From Oscillospiraceae bacterium (lineage in GTDB: Bacteria; Bacillota; Clostridia; Oscillospirales; Oscillospiraceae), in contig JAQVYO010000063.1 in assembly GCA_028708585.1 (NCBI GenBank), positions 1-8,125 of the forward strand: a DNA stretch of 8,125 bases, read 5' to 3'. The notes below the pieces were generated by a model. That model had not been told where the DNA came from. It made no database searches and worked only from the letters and a program-made list of their open reading frames with translations. Shown piece by piece: positions 4,572 to 8,125 of the stretch. The stretch's first letter is position 1, and the number at the start of each line of letters is the position of its first letter. A program made the position numbers and the translations under genes.

Positions 4572-5825
4572 ATGAAAGTAAAGCGCTCTTTTTTTGAAGA
4601 TTGTCCAGTCCCGAAATGCCAGGAAGACGAATTTAAAAAAACTGTACTGGCGGAAAATTTTTACAGAGGGAAGATCCTCGCGACGGCCATCATGGTGCTG
4701 GAATCTCTTTATATTATCATAGATAAGGTTTCTTATTATTTGAAAGTGAGTTCCAGCTTCTGGTTCAATGGATATCTTTTGATGTACGCTGTGATGATTT
4801 TAATGAATGGCTTATTTTTGGCATGTATTTATAAATATAAGGATACAAGGGAACTTGCGGCGCACAAAAGAAAACAGCTGGAGCACGTTGAAATTATCTA
4901 CGCAACAATGATGATGACCTGGGGAAGCGTAATATCTTTGATGGATCAGAAGCTATATGGAGAACTCATCGCTTTTATGGTCAATATGATTACTTGCTCC
5001 GTTTTGTTTTATTTGAGCAATAAGCAGATATTAATTCCATATTTTTGTTCTGTTTTGGTGTTGGCAATTGGGCTTCCATTTTTTCAAACATCAGAAAATA
5101 TTTTGATTGGACATTATTTTAATTTGTTTATTTTTGTTCTGATTTCATGGATCGCTTCCAGGCTAATTTACATTGAATATTGCAAAACATTCCGAGGACA
5201 GGTGCTGTTGCGGCAGGCAAATGTTTTGCTGGAAAAAGAGGCTCAGGAGAATAAGGATATCAATCTTAAGCTGTCTCTTGCCAATTTCCATCTAAATAAG
5301 CTTACATTGCTGGATGAACTTACCAATATCCCCAACCGTAGATGTTTTAGGCATTATATTGATATGGCTTTCAGCCGCTTCTCAGAATCAGCTTTTGCCT
5401 TGTCTATTATGATGATCGATATTGATTATTTCAAACAATATAACGACCAGTATGGCCACGAAGCGGGGGACAGGGCCTTATACCTGGTGGCAAATCAAAT
5501 TAATTCCATTGTCAAGGGTCCTTTGGAGTTTGTGGGAAGATGGGGCGGAGAGGAGTTTATTTATGCCGCGGTGAATCAGGATAAAGAGACTGTTGCAAAA
5601 AAAGCGGATGAAATTCAGCAAAAAGTAAGGAATCTGGATATTCCGCATGGGTTTTCCCGAAACGGCGGTTCTGTTTCGGTGAGTATCGGTACAAGCACCG
5701 TTTTCATTGAACGAAAAGAGGATATCCGAAGGGCTATTGCGCTTGCGGATAAGGCTATGTACCAAGCAAAAAACAGCGGGAGAAATTGTATCAGAAATAT
5801 AGAGAAGGATGCGCCGGAGCTTTAG
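4572..5825 (+). CDS. Membrane-bound diguanylate cyclase (GGDEF domain)
   Basis: Makes cyclic di-GMP from two GTP, with the catalytic domain on the cytosolic side. From ATG 4572 it is 417 residues. About residues 33-205 hold six likely membrane helices of no named sensor family that I recognise (GKILATAIMVLESLYIII; GYLLMYAVMILMNGLFLAC; EIIYATMMMTWGSVISLM; LIAFMVNMITCSVLFYL; LIPYFCSVLVLAIGLPFF; FNLFIFVLISWIASRLIYI). A charged, coiled-coil-like linker follows (about 208-243), then the GGDEF domain from LTLLDELTNIPNRR (about 244-257), MMIDIDYFKQYNDQYGHEAGD, the active site RWGGEEF (GGEEF at 325-329) and VSVSIGTS. At the usual inhibitory I-site place the residues are GPLE, not RxxD. ATG 4572 is preferred for GAGG at 4559-4562 with a 9-base spacer; an upstream in-frame TTG at 4524 (433 aa) lacks a good site. 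A terminator follows. Confidence 0.9.
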   Translation: MKVKRSFFEDCPVPKCQEDEFKKTVLAENFYRGKILATAIMVLESLYIIIDKVSYYLKVSSSFWFNGYLLMYAVMILMNGLFLACIYKYKDTRELAAHKRKQLEHVEIIYATMMMTWGSVISLMDQKLYGELIAFMVNMITCSVLFYLSNKQILIPYFCSVLVLAIGLPFFQTSENILIGHYFNLFIFVLISWIASRLIYIEYCKTFRGQVLLRQANVLLEKEAQENKDINLKLSLANFHLNKLTLLDELTNIPNRRCFRHYIDMAFSRFSESAFALSIMMIDIDYFKQYNDQYGHEAGDRALYLVANQINSIVKGPLEFVGRWGGEEFIYAAVNQDKETVAKKADEIQQKVRNLDIPHGFSRNGGSVSVSIGTSTVFIERKEDIRRAIALADKAMYQAKNSGRNCIRNIEKDAPEL

Positions 5826-5830
5826 ATAGG

Positions 5831-5864
5831 CTTTTTTGAAAAAAATCAGGTTTTATCAAAAAAG
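5831..5864 (+). promoter_or_regulatory. Alternative hairpin overlapping the next terminator
   Basis: CTTTTTTGA (5831-5839) is perfectly complementary to TCAAAAAAG (5856-5864). The right arm shares 5858-5864 with the left arm of the terminator at 5858-5894, so the two folds exclude each other, as in an antiterminator. Low-complexity A and T runs make such pairing easy by chance. Confidence 0.25.
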
Positions 5865-5894
5865 AAAGCCTTTTGGGGGAGGGCTTTCTTTTTT
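5858..5894 (+). terminator. Terminator after the diguanylate cyclase
   Basis: A 13-bp perfect stem AAAAAAGAAAGCC (5858-5870) with GGCTTTCTTTTTT (5882-5894), an 11-base G-rich loop and a six-T run at the end of the stem. It lies 32 bases past the cyclase stop. It separates the cyclase from the patatin gene unless read through. Confidence 0.82.
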
Positions 5895-5968
5895 GCGAAA
5901 ATATAGAGGCATTTTTCCCTTCCCAGGTGGATAGGATAAAACGACAATGAGGAAACGGAGGGGGATGC

Positions 5969-6832
5969 ATGTCATTTGGACTTGCGCTTTCCGGCGGGGG
6001 CGTCCGGGGGGCTGCTCATGTAGGGGTACTGCTGGCGCTGGAGGAAAATCGCCTTTTTCCCAGTTCCATTGCCGGCTCCAGTGCGGGAGGTATGGCGGCG
6101 GGGCTATATGCCTCGGGAATGACACCGCAAGATTTAAAAGAACTGGTTTTGGAGCTTTCCAAAATGGCAATTCATTTGATAGATCCAGATTATTTGGGAC
6201 TAATCAAAGCAATTTTTGAATTTGGAAGCCATAAATGCATTCAATTTTCAGGATTGATTAAAGGAAACAAACTGGAAAATTACTTAGACAGACGGACCGA
6301 TCATAAAAAAATTGATGAGGTAAGGATACGGACGATTATCCCTTCTGTGGATTTATACAGCGGAAAGACGATCGCATACTGTAACTCCCTGGAAGGGGTT
6401 TCTCCGGTGAACCAGGTTGCGTGGAAGACGGGCGTTAGGATCTCGGCGGCCATGAGGGCGAGCCTTGCCGTACCGGCTGTTTTCCAGCCCAAAATGATGA
6501 ATCAGATGTGCCTGGTGGACGGTGGGGTCACCAATATTTTGCCGGTGGACCTGCTGATTGCGGCAGGCGAAAAAAATGTTCTGGCTGTGGATGTGTCTAA
6601 AGGGTATCAAATGCCGGAATGCAACAACATCATTGAAATTGCTTCTCATTCTTTGTCTTTGATGCAGGAACGCCTGCGTTATTACATAACAAGCGGAGAG
6701 AGATATCTGCTGAAACCGTCGCTTCCAGACAGCGCCGGGCTTTTGACTTTTCAATATTTGATACAATGTATGGACGCGGGGTATGAAGCGGCCCGGGAAT
6801 TGATGCCTACCATTTTAAAATTGATGCGATAA
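5969..6832 (+). CDS. Patatin-like phospholipase/acyl hydrolase
   Basis: A serine acyl hydrolase of the patatin family with a Ser-Asp dyad, expected to act on phospholipid or other acyl esters; the substrate is unknown. The 287 residues show the oxyanion segment LSGGGVRGAAHVGV (7-20), the nucleophile elbow GSSAG (36-40, catalytic Ser38), the ASLAVPAVFQP segment (164-174) and the DGG motif with catalytic Asp184. No signal peptide or membrane helix is seen, so it should be cytosolic, like the bacterial RssA/YlbK-type members. ATG 5969 is chosen over ATG 5965, which is out of frame; GGAGGGGG at 5957-5964 is the ribosome binding site with a short spacer. The cyclase terminator lies upstream, and I found no convincing promoter in 5895-5956, so the gene may depend on a weak promoter there or on read-through. 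It converges with the MYG1-family gene, with 16 bases between the stops and no obvious terminator there. Confidence 0.9.
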   Translation: MSFGLALSGGGVRGAAHVGVLLALEENRLFPSSIAGSSAGGMAAGLYASGMTPQDLKELVLELSKMAIHLIDPDYLGLIKAIFEFGSHKCIQFSGLIKGNKLENYLDRRTDHKKIDEVRIRTIIPSVDLYSGKTIAYCNSLEGVSPVNQVAWKTGVRISAAMRASLAVPAVFQPKMMNQMCLVDGGVTNILPVDLLIAAGEKNVLAVDVSKGYQMPECNNIIEIASHSLSLMQERLRYYITSGERYLLKPSLPDSAGLLTFQYLIQCMDAGYEAARELMPTILKLMR

Positions 6833-6848
6833 TATCCATATGACCCGT

Positions 6849-7700
6849 TTAATCCTTGCGTTGTTTTTTGGCTTTTTTGCAGGCCTTGACCGCGTCTTCC
6901 AGATTGCCTGTGGAAATCAGAAATCGACCGTTATGACAAAATCTCAGCGTTTCAATGCCGGAAATTCGTTTGAGTTCTTCCTCCGGTTTTCCAGCCCATG
7001 CCAAAGGGAAATACTGCTTTGCTTCGGGAAAATCCGGATCGGCCGGTACAATCTGCGCGCTGAAGCCACCTCTTTGAGAAGGATAGATGACAAATTCTGC
7101 GTCGGATGGTGCTAGGACCGCTTTCCAAGGCGCGAACTTTGGCAGGATTACGATCCCGTCTTTCGCCTTTGTAAGTGCAGCTTTTACCAGCTCTTTCGCC
7201 CGCTGAACGCCAAACATATGATCCAGCTTTTTGTTGAGGATAACCGACGCAAATTGAACGGCTTCTGCAAAGCAAAGATCCGCTGGCTTATCCGAGTCCC
7301 AATTGGGATTGAAACTCTCAATAATACTGGCTATCGGGTTTCCGCACCCGGTGTTGTCATCTTCGTCCAGAGGCTGAATAAATTTAAAATCGAAATATTC
7401 CGCCTCCTTTTTCGCTTGATCCGGAGGAAAACCGGCCCGCAAAATTCTCTCCCCATATTCCTCCCATAGAAGGCCGAAGGATGCATAGGGGACACCATTT
7501 TCCCGCACCAGCGCATTTTTTTGGTGGTGATCGAACTTTCCCCATCCAATATCAAAAATAAGTCCATCGAATGTCTCCGGAACTGTAAAGGCGCGTATGA
7601 TCTTGAGATCAGGGTTCCATATTTTTAAAAGTGCGGCCGAAAAAACATCATCCGCGTGAAATTTTCCTCCGTGTGTCATGGCGCAATTTTTTGTCATCAT
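6849..7700 (-). CDS. MYG1-family (UPF0160, DHH-like) metal-dependent phosphoesterase
   Basis: A member of the MYG1/GAMM1 family, related to DHH phosphoesterases. Eukaryotic MYG1 is reported as a 3'-5' RNA exonuclease; the bacterial function is unknown. From ATG 7700 the product is 283 residues, close to the family norm. Seen: THGGKFHADDVFS near the start (residues 9-21), the family's H-(N/G)-G-x-FHxD metal-binding signature; GKFDHHQ (55-61), the DHH motif; QPLDEDDNTG (109-118), a second acidic motif; and the conserved PWKAVL and GGFSAQIVP segments in the C-terminal half. The open frame reaches GTG 7814, but the extra 38 residues look non-coding, and the likely promoter -10 (7806-7811) lies inside that extension. 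Only a GAGGG about 13 bases upstream supports ATG 7700; the adjacent ATG 7697 is equally possible. It is convergent with the patatin gene. Confidence 0.85.
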   Translation of the reverse strand: MMTKNCAMTHGGKFHADDVFSAALLKIWNPDLKIIRAFTVPETFDGLIFDIGWGKFDHHQKNALVRENGVPYASFGLLWEEYGERILRAGFPPDQAKKEAEYFDFKFIQPLDEDDNTGCGNPIASIIESFNPNWDSDKPADLCFAEAVQFASVILNKKLDHMFGVQRAKELVKAALTKAKDGIVILPKFAPWKAVLAPSDAEFVIYPSQRGGFSAQIVPADPDFPEAKQYFPLAWAGKPEEELKRISGIETLRFCHNGRFLISTGNLEDAVKACKKAKKQRKD

Positions 7701-7805
7701 ATACTGTCGATTTCCCTCATTTCCATATAGTTCCCAAATTTTTGATCTGCTCGGGCGTTTCGCTTTGCAGCAGTCAAACTGTGCCGCGGGTTCTAAACTT
7801 TCCTT

Positions 7806-7832
7806 ATTATACACCCTCTTTCAAATTTGCAA
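7806..7832 (-). promoter_or_regulatory. Likely promoter of the MYG1-family gene
   Basis: On the minus strand, TTGCAA (7832-7827) and a perfect TATAAT (7811-7806) are separated by 15 bases, shorter than optimal. The start would be near 7799, giving a leader of about 100 bases to ATG 7700. It is divergent from the riboswitch promoter. Confidence 0.45.
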
Positions 7833-7894
7833 GGAAGAATCTTGTGTTCAACTGTTTCAAGGTTTGTAGAGAACGACGATTTATCAAAAACGAG

Positions 7895-7923
7895 TTGACA
7901 AATTTGAATGTTTTTGTTATCCT
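7895..7923 (+). promoter_or_regulatory. Sigma-A promoter of the riboswitch transcript
   Basis: A perfect TTGACA (7895-7900), a 17-base spacer, and TATCCT (7918-7923). Transcription should start near 7930, about 35 bases before the aptamer. Confidence 0.65.
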
Positions 7924-7965
7924 AAAAGTTAGGGAAAGAAGAATGCTTTAGAGAGATAAAAGAGA

Positions 7966-8044
7966 GATCTGGGCAAACTTGTCGAAAGGTAAGGACGCAA
8001 AGCTAAAGGGTCTAAGGGCGAAACCGCCTATGGCTGCCAGTTGC
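7966..8044 (+). promoter_or_regulatory. Cyclic-di-GMP-I riboswitch (GEMM-I aptamer)
   Basis: An RNA sensor for c-di-GMP. The GEMM-I consensus is seen in order: GGGCAAAC (7971-7978); a P2-type hairpin with CTT/AAG ends, wobble pairs and a GAAA tetraloop (7978-7993); GGACGCAAAGC (7993-8003); and a second arm holding TCTAAG (8011-8016), a GGCG/CGCC hairpin (8017-8028) and TATGG (8029-8033). TCTAAG with TATGG is close to the 11-base receptor that docks the GAAA tetraloop. The closing P1 helix is short: CTGG (7969-7972) can pair with CCAG (8037-8040). If the conserved GGGCAAAC is aligned with the Vibrio Vc2 aptamer, the middle G (7972) is the ligand-contact base G20; G there is expected for c-di-GMP, whereas A would suggest the cGAMP-sensing variant. 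An antiterminator and a terminator follow, and the controlled gene lies beyond the window. Confidence 0.92.
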
Positions 8045-8096
8045 ATTATACTGCAATGGCTCAGTGAAGCCTTGCGTATAATTTATTTACTGGCAG
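8034..8096 (+). promoter_or_regulatory. Predicted antiterminator of the riboswitch
   Basis: CTGCCAGT (8034-8041), which includes the 3' strand of P1, is perfectly complementary to ACTGGCAG (8089-8096), which overlaps the left arm of the terminator. Between them a 15-bp hairpin (8045-8061 with 8068-8082: ATTATAC, GCAA and GGCT arms, two bulged T bases, loop CAGTGA) brings the two strands together. P1 and the antiterminator share 8037-8040 and exclude each other. Confidence 0.7.
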
Positions 8097-8123
8097 TTGC
8101 GTTATGTGACTGCCTTTTCTTTT
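8092..8123 (+). terminator. Riboswitch-controlled intrinsic terminator
   Basis: GGCAGTTGC (8092-8100) pairs with GTGACTGCC (8106-8114), nine pairs including two G-T wobbles, with loop GTTAT, followed by TTTTCTTTT (8115-8123). Its left arm is shared with the antiterminator. If ligand binding stabilises P1, the terminator forms and the downstream gene is shut off. Confidence 0.78.
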
Positions 8124-8125
8124 AT

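Noticed and set aside
7631..7951. A 106-codon plus-strand frame antisense to the MYG1-family gene
   Set aside because: It spans the promoter regions of two transcripts, and its product resembles no protein family.
8077..8082. TATAAT at 8077-8082 as a promoter -10
   Set aside because: It is the right arm of the platform hairpin, with no fitting -35 at 16-18 bases, and is better explained by RNA pairing.
1..8125. Mobile elements, CRISPR arrays, tRNA genes, toxin-antitoxin or defence systems
   Set aside because: I found no transposase, terminal repeats, regularly spaced repeats, cloverleaf or paired toxin-antitoxin genes. Patatin proteins occur in some defence systems (for example CBASS), but the neighbouring cyclase is a GGDEF diguanylate cyclase with membrane helices, not a CD-NTase, and a terminator separates them.

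Overview
The window looks like chromosomal DNA of an anaerobic Gram-positive bacterium of the class Clostridia. This is inferred from strong AGGAGG-type ribosome binding sites, sigma-A promoters of the TTGACA/TATAAT type, U-tailed hairpin terminators, mixed GC content, a fermentative family I CoA-transferase, a small TM1266-type 'iron-only hydrogenase system regulator', an FeS protein related to QueG, and cyclic-di-GMP signalling parts (a GGDEF protein and a GEMM-I riboswitch). An Oscillospirales/Ruminococcaceae-like member is my guess only. I see no insertion sequence, phage gene, CRISPR array, tRNA or rRNA.

Layout. (1) 1-584: the 3' two thirds of a class II fructose-bisphosphate aldolase gene (+), closed by a hairpin terminator. 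(2) 585-1254: a 670-base stretch with at most one doubtful 42-codon ORF, then a near-consensus promoter (883-910) and a ~340-base GC-rich, foldable 5' leader. (3) 1255-2805: an acyl-CoA:acetate/propionate CoA-transferase gene with the catalytic glutamate in place, followed by two long, nearly symmetrical hairpin terminators (2833-2883 and 2960-2996). (4) 3039-4268, minus strand: a QueG-like double-cluster 4Fe-4S protein and, downstream of it with its own extended -10 promoter, the 83-residue TM1266-like ACT-fold protein. (5) 4427-5894: divergent to these, a membrane diguanylate cyclase (GGEEF) preceded by a compact control region with two possible promoters, a 10-bp inverted repeat and a 17-codon leader ORF that carries the best ribosome binding site. 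(6) 5969-6832: a patatin-like lipase/phospholipase. (7) 6849-7700, minus: a MYG1-family DHH-like phosphoesterase, convergent with the patatin gene. (8) 7895-8122: a sigma-A promoter and a complete c-di-GMP-I (GEMM-I) riboswitch with a readable antiterminator/terminator platform. The gene it controls lies beyond the right edge.

How the parts relate. The aldolase (glycolysis) and the CoA-transferase (organic acid/acyl-CoA exchange) fit a sugar-fermenting or acid-producing anaerobe but are separately transcribed. The window holds both a c-di-GMP synthesis gene and a c-di-GMP sensing RNA about 2.1 kb apart. They are separated by terminators and an opposing gene, so any link is through the diffusible messenger, not through an operon. 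The most interesting unexplained structures are the riboswitch platform with its nested 15-bp intermediate hairpin, the leader ORF and inverted repeat before the cyclase, and the unrecognised structured leader before the CoA-transferase.
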